This document shows, piece by piece, positions 56,294-64,000 of a DNA stretch of 64,000 nt. The notes under the pieces were generated by a model, which saw nothing but the letters and a program-made list of their open reading frames with translations, was not told the origin of the DNA and ran no database searches. The translations under genes and the position numbers were made by a program. Location: positions 22,651 through 86,650 of the forward strand of contig NZ_JONP01000022.1 in the NCBI RefSeq assembly GCF_000711725.1, written 5' to 3'. Numbering within the stretch: the stretch's first letter is position 1; each line of letters opens with the position of its first letter. Origin of the DNA: Roseomonas aerilata DSM 19363. GTDB taxonomy: Bacteria > Pseudomonadota > Alphaproteobacteria > Acetobacterales > Acetobacteraceae.

Positions 56294-57247
56294 GTGCAAG
56301 ACTCCACCCGCCCCTCCGACGTCCCGGCCCTCTTCAACCATGAGCGCCCGCCGGTGCCCGACACGATGGTTCCCCGCGCCATCCTGCCCTTCCACCTGGA
56401 GGGGCGGCCGGTGCGCGGTCGGCTTGTGCGCCTCGGAACCCTGGCGGAGGCGCTGATCGGGCGCCACGACCTGCCCCTGGATGTCGCCCGCCTGCTCGGT
56501 CAGGCGCTGGCCCTGACGGCGGGGTTGGCCGCGGCGCTGAAGTTCGAAGGCTCCTTCTCGCTGCAGGCCAAGGGTGACGGGCCGGTGCCCATGCTGCTGG
56601 CCGACTGCACCGACTCCGGCGACCTCCGTGGCTATGCCCGCGCCGCCGAGGGCACCTCGCCCCGGGGGGAAGCCAGTCAGCTTCTCGGGCGGGGCTATCT
56701 CGCCTTCACCTGCGACCAGGGCGCGGACATGGACCGCTACCAGGGCATCGTCGCCATCGCCGGTGACACGCTTGCGGACATGACGGATACCTATTTCCGC
56801 ACCTCCGAGCAGCTCCAGGCCTTCGTCCGCCTCGCCTGCCGCCGCACGCCCGAGGGCTGGCGCGCGACCGCCCTGATCCTTGAGCGCGTGGCCGCCGAGG
56901 GCGGCATCGACGGCCAGGAGAACGAGGAGGCCGACGAGGCCTGGCGCACCGCGACCATCCTCGCCGACACCGTGAAGGAGGAGGAGATGCTGGACGACGC
57001 CCTTCCCTCCGAGGTGCTGCTGCACCGCCTGTTCCACGCGGAGGGGCTGCTGGTGGACGCCGCCCGCCCGCTCTCCTACGGCTGCCGCTGCTCGCGCGCC
57101 CGGCTGGCCGGCGTGCTCCAGGGCTTCCCGGAGAGCGACCTCGACCACATGGCCGAGGAGGGGCAGATCACCATGAACTGCGAGTTCTGCAACCTCGCCT
57201 TCCGTTTCGATCGCGACGAGGTGAGGGGTGGCGCCGGGCGGGCCTGA
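56294..57247 (+). CDS. hslO: Hsp33 redox-regulated chaperone
   Basis: A 317-residue Hsp33. The N-terminal domain has GRLVRLGTLAEALIGRH and FEGSFSLQAKGDGPVPMLLADC. The C-terminal zinc redox switch is YGCRCSRARLAGVLQ followed by TMNCEFCNLAFRF (C-x-C and C-x2-C). Oxidation releases zinc and activates holdase function. The GTG start at 56294 includes a short extension; the arg-hslO proximity recurs in related genomes. Confidence 0.92.
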   Translation: MQDSTRPSDVPALFNHERPPVPDTMVPRAILPFHLEGRPVRGRLVRLGTLAEALIGRHDLPLDVARLLGQALALTAGLAAALKFEGSFSLQAKGDGPVPMLLADCTDSGDLRGYARAAEGTSPRGEASQLLGRGYLAFTCDQGADMDRYQGIVAIAGDTLADMTDTYFRTSEQLQAFVRLACRRTPEGWRATALILERVAAEGGIDGQENEEADEAWRTATILADTVKEEEMLDDALPSEVLLHRLFHAEGLLVDAARPLSYGCRCSRARLAGVLQGFPESDLDHMAEEGQITMNCEFCNLAFRFDRDEVRGGAGRA

Positions 57248-57289
57248 TCGGCTAACGCGGTGCGCCGCCACCGGAGAACTGACCGCGCC

Positions 57290-57910
57290 ATGAAGGGCAC
57301 CCCCACGCATCGCCTTGCCGGGACGAGCCGGCGCCTCGTGCTCGGCGCGCCGCTCCTGCTCCTTGCGGCCTGCGGCGGGCGCGACCTGCCGCCGCCGCTG
57401 CCGCGGGTGGATGGCTACGCCTACCTGACGCCGCTGCGCGTGAACGTCGCGGACCTCGAGGTGCTGGAGGCGACGGACGCCCGAGCCGATCCGCCCGCGC
57501 CGCTCGTGCCGGCCGTGGAGGTGGCGCGCATGGGGCGCGACCGCCTTATCCCCTCCGGCACCACCGGCCGCGCCCGCTTTGTCGTGGAGGCTGCCAGCCT
57601 CACCCGTGCCGGCGACGGCATCGCCGTGCTGCTCCGCGCCCGCGTGGAAATCCTCGACAATGACCGCCGCGTTGCTTTCGCCGAGGCCGAGGCGCGGCGG
57701 AGCACGACCGGTGGCGGAGGCAGCACTGCCGCCCGTGCCCGAGCCGCCGAGAACCTCGTTATCCGCGCGATGGAGGACCTGAACGTGGAGTTCGAGCTTC
57801 AGGTGCGCCGTAACCTGCGGGACTGGTTGCTGGAGACGACGCCGACCGCACCGGTGGCGCCCATCGACTCGCCCGAGGGCATCCAGCGGCAGAACCTGCC
57901 CCAGGGCTGA
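57290..57910 (+). CDS. lipoprotein, uncharacterised
   Basis: A 206-residue protein with a signal and lipobox (LVLGAPLLLLAACGG), then a domain with VDGYAYLTPLRVNVADLEVLE, ARFVVEAASLTRAGDGIAVLLRARVEILDNDRRVAFAEAEARR and AENLVIRAMEDLNVEFELQVRRNLRDWL. I recall no named family. The ATG at 57290 puts the signal peptide at the start. It is probably outer-membrane-anchored. Confidence 0.75.
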   Translation: MKGTPTHRLAGTSRRLVLGAPLLLLAACGGRDLPPPLPRVDGYAYLTPLRVNVADLEVLEATDARADPPAPLVPAVEVARMGRDRLIPSGTTGRARFVVEAASLTRAGDGIAVLLRARVEILDNDRRVAFAEAEARRSTTGGGGSTAARARAAENLVIRAMEDLNVEFELQVRRNLRDWLLETTPTAPVAPIDSPEGIQRQNLPQG

Positions 57911-57986
57911 GACACGGCGTCAGCCCGGCCGGATCGAAACCCCAACGGGGCTGGGGCGCTTTCCCATCCTAACCAGGGAGAGAGCC

Positions 57987-58361
57987 ATGATCCGCCCCCG
58001 TCTCGCGATCCTTCCGATCCTCGCGCTGGGTGCCGGGCTTGTCGCCTGCGCCCCGAACGACCCCTACTACGCCAGCGGGCCGGTCTACTCGCAGCCCGTC
58101 GTCCAGCAAGCCTACCCGACGCCCTACGCGCCCCAGTCCCCCTACGCCGCGCCGATGCCCGCCTATGTTGGCCAGGGCGACGCCTACGGGCGCCAAGCGC
58201 CGGTTCAGCAGGGCTACGCCGCAGCGCCGGTGGCTGATTCCTACTGCCAGGAGGCCTACGCGAACGCCGTCGGCACCAGCCAGCAGGCCGCCATGACCGG
58301 CTCCTATGCCGACGCGGCGCGCGCAAACCGGTCCGCCGGGTTCTTCCGCCGCGACTGCTGA
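57987..58361 (+). CDS. small Tyr/Pro/Gln-rich lipoprotein
   Basis: A 124-residue protein with a lipobox (ILALGAGLVACAP), a low-complexity Tyr/Pro/Gln/Ala stretch (about residues 28-90) and a short conserved-looking end with cysteines (SYCQEAYANAVGTSQQAAMTGS ... FFRRDC). CAGGGAGAGAGCC precedes the ATG. Function unknown. Confidence 0.7.
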   Translation: MIRPRLAILPILALGAGLVACAPNDPYYASGPVYSQPVVQQAYPTPYAPQSPYAAPMPAYVGQGDAYGRQAPVQQGYAAAPVADSYCQEAYANAVGTSQQAAMTGSYADAARANRSAGFFRRDC

Positions 58362-58377
58362 GAAAGCTTGCCTCCGC

Positions 58378-58622
58378 CGGGCCCTGCAGAGGGCTCGGCC
58401 CTCCCCAGCCATCCGAGGCAGTGCCTCGGATCGATCCCCATCTGGCTGGCGCGGATGCGGTGATCGGGGCCGGTTCTATCTCCCCGCCCTCTCTGAGCGT
58501 GCAATCGCCTCGGGTCAGTGACCCGAGGCGCACCGGCCGCAAGGTATTCCAAACTCGACGAAAAAATAATGGAGAGGGGTCCGGGGAGAGGAAGAATTCC
58601 TTCTTCCTCTCCCCGGAGTCAC
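58378..58622 (-). repeat. four-hairpin interspersed repeat, copy 6 (inverted)
   Basis: Same order on the minus strand. Hairpin 1 (58,617-58,580) is perfect with loop GGAA. Hairpin 2 (58,530-58,506) is perfect with loop ACT. Hairpin 3 (58,431-58,411) has wholly different arms, ATCCGAGGC/GCCTCGGAT, yet is still a perfect 9-bp stem. Hairpin 4 (58,408-58,384) is imperfect. It begins 30 bp after the folE stop, so its orientation follows folE. Confidence 0.93.
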
Positions 58623-58651
58623 CAGCACCGACAGGGCTAGCCCGCCCCGCG

Positions 58652-59305
58652 TTACCCTTCGAAGGTGTTCGCCCGCCCATTGATGATCGACAGGAACTCG
58701 CGTCGCGTCGCGTGATCGTCGCGGAAGGCGCCGAGCATGGTGCTCGTCACCATGGCGACGCCGGTCTTGTGCACGCCGCGGGTGGTCATGCACTGGTGCG
58801 ATCCTTCCAGCACCACCGCGACGCCGAGCGGGTCCAGCACGTCGTTGATGGCGTTGGCGATCTGGGCCGTCAGCTTTTCCTGGATCTGCAGGCGCTTGGC
58901 GAAGGCGTCCACCACCCGCGCGAGCTTGCTGATGCCCACCACCCGGCCGCGCGGGATGTAGCCGATATGCGCGCGGCCGATGATCGGCACCATGTGGTGC
59001 TCGCAATGGCTCTCGAGGCGGATGTCGCGCAGCACGACCATCTCGTCGTATCCCGCCACCTCCTCGAAGGAGCGTTGCAGGAGCTGGACGGGGTCGGTCT
59101 CGTAGCCCGCGAAGAGTTCGCGGTAGGAGCGGGCGACGCGAGCGGGGGTGTCGAGCAGTCCCTCACGGTTCGGATCGTCTCCGGCCCAGAGGAGAAGGGT
59201 GCGGACCGCCGCCTCCGCCTCGGCCTGGCTCGGCCGGACAAGATCGCAGCGGAGGCTCGTGCCGGCGCCCTGCGCGTCGGGGATGATCGGGTTCTGCTCA
59301 GTCAC
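58652..59305 (-). CDS. folE: GTP cyclohydrolase I
   Basis: A 217-residue enzyme converting GTP to dihydroneopterin triphosphate, the first step of folate biosynthesis. Zinc ligands are in [23 protein letters not shown], with the later Cys in [29 protein letters not shown] is also typical. Repeat copy 6 follows its stop. Confidence 0.96.
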   Translation of the reverse strand: MTEQNPIIPDAQGAGTSLRCDLVRPSQAEAEAAVRTLLLWAGDDPNREGLLDTPARVARSYRELFAGYETDPVQLLQRSFEEVAGYDEMVVLRDIRLESHCEHHMVPIIGRAHIGYIPRGRVVGISKLARVVDAFAKRLQIQEKLTAQIANAINDVLDPLGVAVVLEGSHQCMTTRGVHKTGVAMVTSTMLGAFRDDHATRREFLSIINGRANTFEG

Positions 59306-59432
59306 GGCGGCAATCCTTCGGGCGCGGCGGCGGCACGGACGGCGACCGCGCGGCCTGCCCAGGCAGATAGGTGCGCAATCGCATCGAAAAAGGGCCGGGC
59401 CAGAGGGAAGGTTCCACCCCGCCCCGGTGTTG

Positions 59433-59843
59433 CTAGTTCAGGGCCCCGCGCCCGTGAGGGCTGTCGAGGCTGAAAGCCGGGATCTCCACGTCGAAGGGCT
59501 CTCCGCTGGCTGTCGTGATCATATGATAGCGCCCCTGCATGAAGCCAGAGGGTGTGGCGAGGGGCGTGCCTGAGGTGTACTCGAAGACCTCTCCCGGCTC
59601 GAGCACCGGCTGTTCCCCCACCACGCCGTCGCCGTGGACGTGCTGGGTGCGGCCCAGAGCGTCGGTGATGTGCCAGGTCCGCTTGAGGAGCTGCACGGTC
59701 TCCCGGCCCTCGTTGCCGATCCTTACCCGATAGGCCCAGACGTAGCGCCCTTCCTCGGGGTCGGATTGGTCCACGAGGTAGAAGGTACGGACCGTGACCC
59801 GGACGCCGCGGGTGATGGCGGTGAAGGCACCAGGCTCGCTCAT
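59433..59843 (-). CDS. apaG: ApaG protein
   Basis: A 136-residue fibronectin-III-like protein. It has [59 protein letters not shown] and [22 protein letters not shown], the latter being the ApaG hallmark. The family binds magnesium or nucleotides; its role is unclear. ATG 59843 gives the standard N-terminus. It follows metZ by 37 bp. Confidence 0.94.
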   Translation of the reverse strand: MSEPGAFTAITRGVRVTVRTFYLVDQSDPEEGRYVWAYRVRIGNEGRETVQLLKRTWHITDALGRTQHVHGDGVVGEQPVLEPGEVFEYTSGTPLATPSGFMQGRYHMITTASGEPFDVEIPAFSLDSPHGRGALN

Positions 59844-59880
59844 CGCTGCTCCTCCATCACCGTCCCCGCGGGCCTGCCGC

Positions 59881-61173
59881 TCAACGCGCCGGGCCGGCGG
59901 CCCGAGGCACGCCCGCGACCTTGCCGCCGCCGGTCCGCGCGCCCTCGCGCACCGCATCCAGCGCCTGGGCGAGATCGTCGATCACGTCCTGCACATCCTC
60001 GAGCCCGACCGAGAGCCGCACGGTGCCGTCGTTGATGCCGAGCCGCGCGCGCTCCTCCGGGCCCACCTTCATATGGGTGGTGGTGGCCGGGTGGGTCACC
60101 ATGCTGCGGGCGTCGCCGAGGTTGTTCGAGATGTCCACGAGCTTCAGCGCGTTGAGCACCCGGAACGCCGCTGCCTTCGCGCCTTCCCCTGCATCCGCCA
60201 CGTCGAAGGTGACGAGCGTGCCGCCGGCCGACATCTGCGCCCGCGCCAGCGCCTGCTGGGGATGGCTGTCGAGGAACGGGTAGAGCGTGCGCGAGACCTC
60301 CGGTCGCGAGGCGAGGAAGTCCGCCACCTTGGCGGCGTTGGCGCACATGGCGGGCACGCGCAGGTGCAGCGTCTCGAGCCCCTTGAGGATCACCCAGGCG
60401 TTGAAGGGGGAGATGCTGGGGCCGGTGTTGCGGATGAAGGGCTGCAGCACCTCGTCCACCCACTTCTGCGTGCCAAGCACGGCGCCGCCGAGCACGCGGC
60501 CCTGCCCGTCGAAGTGCTTCGTGGCGGAGTACACCACGACATCGGCGCCCAGGGTCAGCGGCTTCTGGAGCAGGGGGGTCGCGAAGACGTTGTCCACCAC
60601 CACGATTGCGCCCGCCGCATGGGCGAGTTCGGCGACCGCCGGCAGGTCCACCAACTCGAGCATCGGGTTTGAGGGCGTCTCCAGCAGCACCAGGGCGGCG
60701 GGCTTGCGGAAGGCCTCCCGCCACTGGTCCATGTCGGTGCCATCAACAAAGACCGTCTCGATGCCGTAGCGCGGCAGGAGGGAGGAGACGATCCAGTGGC
60801 AGGAGCCGAACAACGCGCGCGACGCCACCACGCGGTCCCCGGCCTTGAGGTGCGCGAGCATCGCGGCATGAACCGCGGCCATGCCGGAGGCCGTGACGCG
60901 GCAGGCCTCCGCGCCTTCGAGTGCCGCGAGCTTGTTCTGCAGCGCCTCGATCGTCGGGTTGCCGAAGCGGGAGTACTGGAAGTGCTGCTCGGTGCCGAGG
61001 AAGGTGCCCTCCGCCTGCTCCGCGCTCTCGTACATGAAGCCCGAAGTCAGGTGCACGGGCTCCGACATCTCGTCGAAGGAGGAACGGTTCTGGCCGCCGC
61101 GCACGAGGAGGGTCGCGGGGCGGAGCGGGGCGTTCGGAAGGGTCCTGGGCATAACGGGCGTTCCATCGGTCAC
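59881..61173 (-). CDS. metZ: O-succinylhomoserine sulfhydrylase
   Basis: A 430-residue PLP enzyme making homocysteine from O-succinylhomoserine and sulfide. It has TSGFMYESAEQAEGTF, QYSRFGNPTIEALQ, VTASGMAAVHAAMLAHL, the PLP lysine in VVYSATKHFDGQGRVLGG and HPATTTHMKVGPEERARLGI. The GTG at 61173 or the ATG at 61152 could start it. A SAM-II riboswitch lies directly upstream, consistent with methionine-pathway feedback. Confidence 0.94.
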   Translation of the reverse strand: MTDGTPVMPRTLPNAPLRPATLLVRGGQNRSSFDEMSEPVHLTSGFMYESAEQAEGTFLGTEQHFQYSRFGNPTIEALQNKLAALEGAEACRVTASGMAAVHAAMLAHLKAGDRVVASRALFGSCHWIVSSLLPRYGIETVFVDGTDMDQWREAFRKPAALVLLETPSNPMLELVDLPAVAELAHAAGAIVVVDNVFATPLLQKPLTLGADVVVYSATKHFDGQGRVLGGAVLGTQKWVDEVLQPFIRNTGPSISPFNAWVILKGLETLHLRVPAMCANAAKVADFLASRPEVSRTLYPFLDSHPQQALARAQMSAGGTLVTFDVADAGEGAKAAAFRVLNALKLVDISNNLGDARSMVTHPATTTHMKVGPEERARLGINDGTVRLSVGLEDVQDVIDDLAQALDAVREGARTGGGKVAGVPRAAGPAR

Positions 61174-61205
61174 GGATGGCCCGGTCGGGCGGGGAGGGAG
61201 CCCTC

Positions 61206-61268
61206 GCCACGGCCGTTTAGCGCGTTTCTTTAAGCTCGCCGCAAGCTGGCCGACAAATCGCGAGCGGC
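61206..61268 (-). promoter_or_regulatory. SAM-II riboswitch upstream of metZ
   Basis: Read on the minus strand: P1 GCTCGC, then GATTTG and CGGCC, AGCTTGC, P1' GCGAGC, TTAAA, GCTAAA, then GGCCG. CGGCC in the loop pairs with the distal GGCCG to form the H-type pseudoknot. The GATTTG, CTTGC, TTAAA and GCTAAA strings are those of the alphaproteobacterial SAM-II class. It ends about 33 bp before metZ, placing ribosome access under SAM control. Confidence 0.85.
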
Positions 61269-61387
61269 CCCGCGAGCGGCGGAACCGGGGTCAACCTAGA
61301 CCCGGGCCGCCGTGCGGGGCAAGGGCGCGGATTGCGCGGGCCGGCCTGCTGCGCTAGGTATCGGGAAGCACGGGCGCTGCCCGTCAT

Positions 61388-61462
61388 GCGGGCGTAGTTC
61401 AGAGGTAGAACGTCAGCTTCCCAAGCTGAATGTCGTGGGTTCGATTCCCATCGCCCGCTCCA
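61388..61462 (+). tRNA. tRNA-Gly (CCC)
   Basis: Acceptor GCGGGCG pairs with CGCCCGC. The anticodon loop TTCCCAA lies between TCAGC and GCTGA, giving anticodon CCC. The T-arm is GTGGG-TTCGATT-CCCAT. The 3' CCA is encoded. The sequence downstream changes character, so this tRNA may be an integration site. Confidence 0.95.
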
Positions 61463-61575
61463 TTTTAAGTCTGCTGCCCGTCCTCGGGGTCCACCGGAGG
61501 GCCAAGATCCTCCGAGCTCTTGCAGGAGCTTGGGGCTTCTTCGCTAAGGCCGGCATCCGCACCGGCGCACTATTG

Positions 61576-61803
61576 ATGGAGATAGCGTTGAGTGCATCGG
61601 TGGCCGTCCGCTCCCACCACTTGGACGCACCCTCACCTCCAGAGATCGTAGTGGAGCGTAGAGGCCTCGGCTCCGCCGGATGGGGGTGGTGCCTGACGCG
61701 AGACGGCGAGGTCTTCAAGAAAGGCCCAGGCGGCTATCGGAGTGCGGAAGATGCGCACGATGCCGCCCAGGCAGAGCTTGGACGTGGTCGGAAGCGGGGC
61801 TGA
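61576..61803 (+). CDS. small hypothetical protein
   Basis: A 75-residue protein ending SAGWGWCLTRDGEVFKKGPGGYRSAEDAHDAAQAELG, a pattern like small stress or DUF2188/DUF1508-type domains (a short beta hairpin, then an alanine-rich helix). The frame stays open back through the tRNA, but that upstream translation is an artefact. ATG 61576 is the likely start. Confidence 0.5.
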   Translation: MEIALSASVAVRSHHLDAPSPPEIVVERRGLGSAGWGWCLTRDGEVFKKGPGGYRSAEDAHDAAQAELGRGRKRG

Positions 61804-61933
61804 CCACCCCCAGTAAGAGGAAGCCCATCTCGGTCTACGATGTGCGAGGTGGCAGTCGCCTCGCCTCGTTTCTTGCCGCTCGCTATGCGTCCTCGGACGG
61901 ATATCCTCGCGGTTCGCCCTGGGCGTGCCCGTT

Positions 61934-62212
61934 TCAGGGCTTGTCCATACGGATGCGGACAACTTCGTTGCTGGCAGACAGCATCATACTGTCGATCGTG
62001 GGTGGCTCCGGGTCGGATTGGAAGATTGACCTCGAGCTTCCATCGGGACCCTCAATCATCACCGATGTCGCCTCGCCGTTAAGGCCGAGTTTGGACGCCA
62101 CAGCGATAGCCGCCTTGGACGCCGACGCCTCGGATTTATAGCCGGTGTAGGACAGCACACCCTGGACGATCTTCCAGGCCCCGCCGTCTTGCCGAACGGT
62201 GTAGCTGATCAT
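61934..62212 (-). CDS. DUF2188-like small protein
   Basis: A 92-residue protein: MISYTVRQDGGAWKIVQGVL, then YTGYKSEASASKAAIAVASKLGLNG and VMIEGPDGSSRSIFQ. This order of a W-containing strand, Ala-rich helix and GPDG-S hairpin resembles DUF2188. It is convergent with the 61,576 gene. Function unknown. Confidence 0.6.
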   Translation of the reverse strand: MISYTVRQDGGAWKIVQGVLSYTGYKSEASASKAAIAVASKLGLNGEATSVMIEGPDGSSRSIFQSDPEPPTIDSMMLSASNEVVRIRMDKP

Positions 62213-62595
62213 GGTTAGCTTTCTCCTCAGGGAATCGACCCAGCCAGGCGAGGCCAACTCGAAACCTGTATGTGGGTGTCCGGGGCAGGAATGCATGCTG
62301 AAGCCTGAGCGAGCGAGGCTGACTTCCTGAACTCCTGTCTCGGCACCCTCGCCACCGCCGTCGCCTAGCTCTGCCAAGCAGCGACATCGATGCGATCGCC
62401 GCTCGTCGAAGGCATTGGAGCGCTGAGGTGCTTTGCGGGCTCGGTAGCGGCTGGCAGCGGCCAAGCTGCGCCTGCACGAGGGTTCGCACCCTTGCCCCAG
62501 GTTGATGCCTCAGGTTTGCATCAGCGCGGATGGACGCAGCGCTCGCATGTGAAATTTGACCTGCTTATGCTTGTCCGGAAGCAAAGGAAAAGGCC
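62213..62595. other. 383-bp gene-free gap
   Basis: No convincing gene, repeat or RNA is seen. The right end (after about 62,500) is more AT-rich and may hold the promoter of the 62,596 gene. Confidence 0.5.
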
Positions 62596-62835
62596 GTGTC
62601 AGAACGCCGAGAGTTGTATCGCAGCCCAAACGGAGACACTTGGTTTTTGGGGCGAGAGCCCGAGAACGGTCACGCGTTCATCATCCATCAGCCGAATGCA
62701 CCGTCTGGTGGGCGGCTAACTCCTATCGAACTGGGAGCGTTCTTGAGCACAGAGACGAAAGGCCCAGAGCACCAAGCTCTTCTGCGACTGATTGGAACAT
62801 TAGTGGAGGTTCCTCCCTTTGCTGATGAGGCCTAA
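62596..62835 (+). CDS. conserved small hypothetical protein
   Basis: A 79-residue protein (RELYRSPNGDTWFLGREPENGHAFIIHQPNAPSGGRLTPIELGAFLS...GPEHQALLRLIGTLVE). I recall similar short proteins in rhizobia and relatives, often on accessory DNA, with no function assigned. The GTG start has AAGGAAAAGG upstream. Confidence 0.65.
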   Translation: MSERRELYRSPNGDTWFLGREPENGHAFIIHQPNAPSGGRLTPIELGAFLSTETKGPEHQALLRLIGTLVEVPPFADEA

Positions 62836-62915
62836 GTGCCAGAAGTTCCTCACCCTGTCGTGATCTCTCCATAATAGTTCACCACCGGCACGTGCCTGGG
62901 CCCATACACCGGAGC

Positions 62916-63128
62916 ATGTCCCATGATGCCGCTAGCCGCGCCGCCCAAGGTATCGCCGATGTCTTGGCCGGCACACTCGACCACTGCAACATCGCCCTCT
63001 CGCGCAACGAAGTCGAGGAGGCCAAGCAGCTTCTGGCCGAAGCATGTGAGCAACTCAGGCGTCTTCGCAGGGATCTCCGGGAAGAGAGCGGAAACGCCGA
63101 GACTTGGCCTGACGACACCGCCCGTTGA
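62916..63128 (+). CDS. small helical hypothetical protein
   Basis: A 70-residue protein, largely one helical stretch (ADVLAGTLDHCNIALSRNEVEEAKQLLAEACEQLRRLRRDLREES) that could form a coiled coil. I chose ATG 62916 over GTG 62892. No family is recognised. Confidence 0.45.
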   Translation: MSHDAASRAAQGIADVLAGTLDHCNIALSRNEVEEAKQLLAEACEQLRRLRRDLREESGNAETWPDDTAR

Positions 63129-63360
63129 GGCGGATCCTGGCAGGCAACCTCTATAGGCTGGTCGTCACTTTCGCTGCGGCGTGGGCCGTTCCTGAAGCTG
63201 TTAGCGCCAGGGTACTTTGCGCCTCGCCTCTCGGGAGTGGATGAGCGGTGCGCTGACGGCCAAACTACACCAGCACACTTTGCGGCGAGACCTGCCTTGA
63301 CGGTACTCGAAAGTAATCCATGACGCCAAATCAGCGCAGGGCCCGTGTTTATCTCCGCGC

Positions 63361-63594
63361 ATGGCAGATTTCTTTTTTGACACCGATCATCTGACGAGCA
63401 CCGAGGCGGACACGCCCTTGGCGCTTGAGAACTCGGGGGCCGCCTACCTGGCTGCGCTGGCAGCGCTACCTTGCCTGGCGCGCGACGTGATCCCGGAGGG
63501 GAGAGCCGAGGCTGTTGGGGTCACCGTGCGTGACGCTTCGGGCAAGCCAATTTGTAAAGTGAGCCTTCATCTGCGGGTTCAGTGGCTCGGCTGA
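63361..63594 (+). CDS. DUF6894-like small protein
   Basis: A 77-residue protein starting MADFFFDTDHLTSTEADT, with AAYLAALAALPCLARDVIPEG and VGVTVRDASGKPICKVSLHLRV. This matches the short alphaproteobacterial DUF6894 pattern (YFF start, central helix, V-x-D-x-x-G-x hairpin). Function unknown. Confidence 0.6.
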   Translation: MADFFFDTDHLTSTEADTPLALENSGAAYLAALAALPCLARDVIPEGRAEAVGVTVRDASGKPICKVSLHLRVQWLG

Positions 63595-63668
63595 GCTGGA
63601 GCGTCGCTCACCTCATCTCAGCTGTGGCGCGTGAGCGCTTGGGGGAGCGGTCCAAGTCTCACTAGGCC

Positions 63669-64000
63669 TTAAAGCCAAGGACAAAACCTCCTGATCTGGC
63701 GGAGGCAGATGACGGCGCAGGCGAGGGTTGTCAGGGCGAGGTGCAGGTCGGCGCGGCGTTCGTAGCGGACGGTCAGGCGCCGGAACCGGGCGAGCCAGGC
63801 GAAGGTGCGCTCAACCACCCAGCGGTGTCGTCCGAGGCGGGCACTGCTCTCGATGCCGCGCCGTGCGATGCGCGGCGTAATGCCGCGGGTGCGGCACTCA
63901 CGGCGACAGCGGCGGTGATCGTAAGCCTTGTCGGCGTGAAGCTTGCTGGGCCTACGGCGCGGGCGCCCGCGGTGCCTGGCCCGCACACCGGGCACCGCGT
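63669..64000 (-). CDS. IS5 family transposase, C-terminal part (runs off window)
   Basis: About 108 C-terminal residues of an IS5/IS427-type DDE transposase. KLHADKAYDHRRCRREC includes the second Asp; RLGRHRWVVERTFAWLARFRRLTVRYERR is the E-containing C1 signature, and the end LTTLACAVICLRQI is typical. In this group the transposase is often split by a programmed frameshift; the rest and the far IS end are outside the window. The near end of the IS is probably around 63,664. Confidence 0.88.
   Translation of the reverse strand, partial: AVPGVRARHRGRPRRRPSKLHADKAYDHRRCRRECRTRGITPRIARRGIESSARLGRHRWVVERTFAWLARFRRLTVRYERRADLHLALTTLACAVICLRQIRRFCPWL

Larger units (their letters stand above)
61463..64000. 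mobile_element. probable genomic island, left part
   Basis: After the tRNA-Gly 3' end the dense high-GC operons give way to five short orphan ORFs (56-92 residues) on both strands, wide gaps, more AT-rich stretches and an IS5-type transposase at the edge. No integrase and no second copy of the tRNA 3' end are inside the window, so the boundary is inferred. Confidence 0.45.

Noticed and set aside
61312..61575. N-terminal extension of the 61,576 gene including SSEVERQLPKLNVVGSIPI
   Set aside because: This peptide is simply the translated tRNA-Gly gene, a familiar annotation artefact.

Overview
The window is dense, very GC-rich bacterial chromosome. Gene content and order point to an alphaproteobacterium of the Acetobacteraceae, most likely Roseomonas-like: a cta cytochrome c oxidase operon, sdhCDAB, an LPS block of DUF374/waaA/lpxK, MbfA, argD-argF-hslO, and metZ behind a SAM-II riboswitch. 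The family assignment is inference from gene families and synteny; no rRNA or other marker gene is present.

Layout. 1-6,100: an MFS/LysR pair, a DUF2076 protein, a CoA-binding protein, a membrane GH17 protein, a DUF892 ferritin-like protein and a DUF167 pair. 6,120-13,180: sppA, glyQ-glyS and ppdK in one direction. 13,456-16,953 (minus): xth, an FAA-family hydrolase, a glutamine-amidotransferase-like hydrolase and lolA; the 334-bp gap inside this block holds a structured, terminator-ended candidate RNA. 17,097-18,186: a glycosyltransferase-like protein and an ArsR regulator. 18,437-26,136: ctaC-ctaD-ctaB-small TM protein-ctaG-ctaE-surf1-M32 carboxypeptidase. 26,133-31,763 (minus): DUF2272 lipoprotein, mbfA, lpxK, waaA, DUF374 acyltransferase, DUF1489. 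31,859-40,486: chemoreceptor, an aspartate-semialdehyde-dehydrogenase-like protein lacking both catalytic residues, sdhCDAB and a flavoprotein that seems to begin at CTG. 40,771-50,908: dienelactone hydrolase, transglutaminase, PAP2, ArsC, DapA-like/Rrf2, PPOX-like, cysK, ATP-grasp ligase, AzlCD, RecX. 51,137-61,173: two proteins sharing a DGTPGNPPGTA repeat, argD-argF, a CBS-BON protein behind an FNR-type box, hslO, two lipoproteins, folE, apaG and metZ. From tRNA-Gly(CCC) at 61,388 to the end the sequence changes to small orphan ORFs with lower coding density and ends in an IS5-type transposase, which looks like the edge of a genomic island.

The most unusual signal is a family of six interspersed, non-coding repeats of about 120-275 bp at 6,986, 13,192, 40,484, 43,944, 50,119 and 58,378 (the last inverted). 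Each is a string of up to four hairpins in fixed order. The stems are conserved through compensatory base changes while the loops vary, and hairpin 1 carries a GGAA (GNRA-type) tetraloop in five of six copies. Most copies start within about 30 bp of the 3' end of a gene; in one the element supplies the gene's stop codon. I do not recognise this family by name and treat it as the best candidate for an undescribed element.
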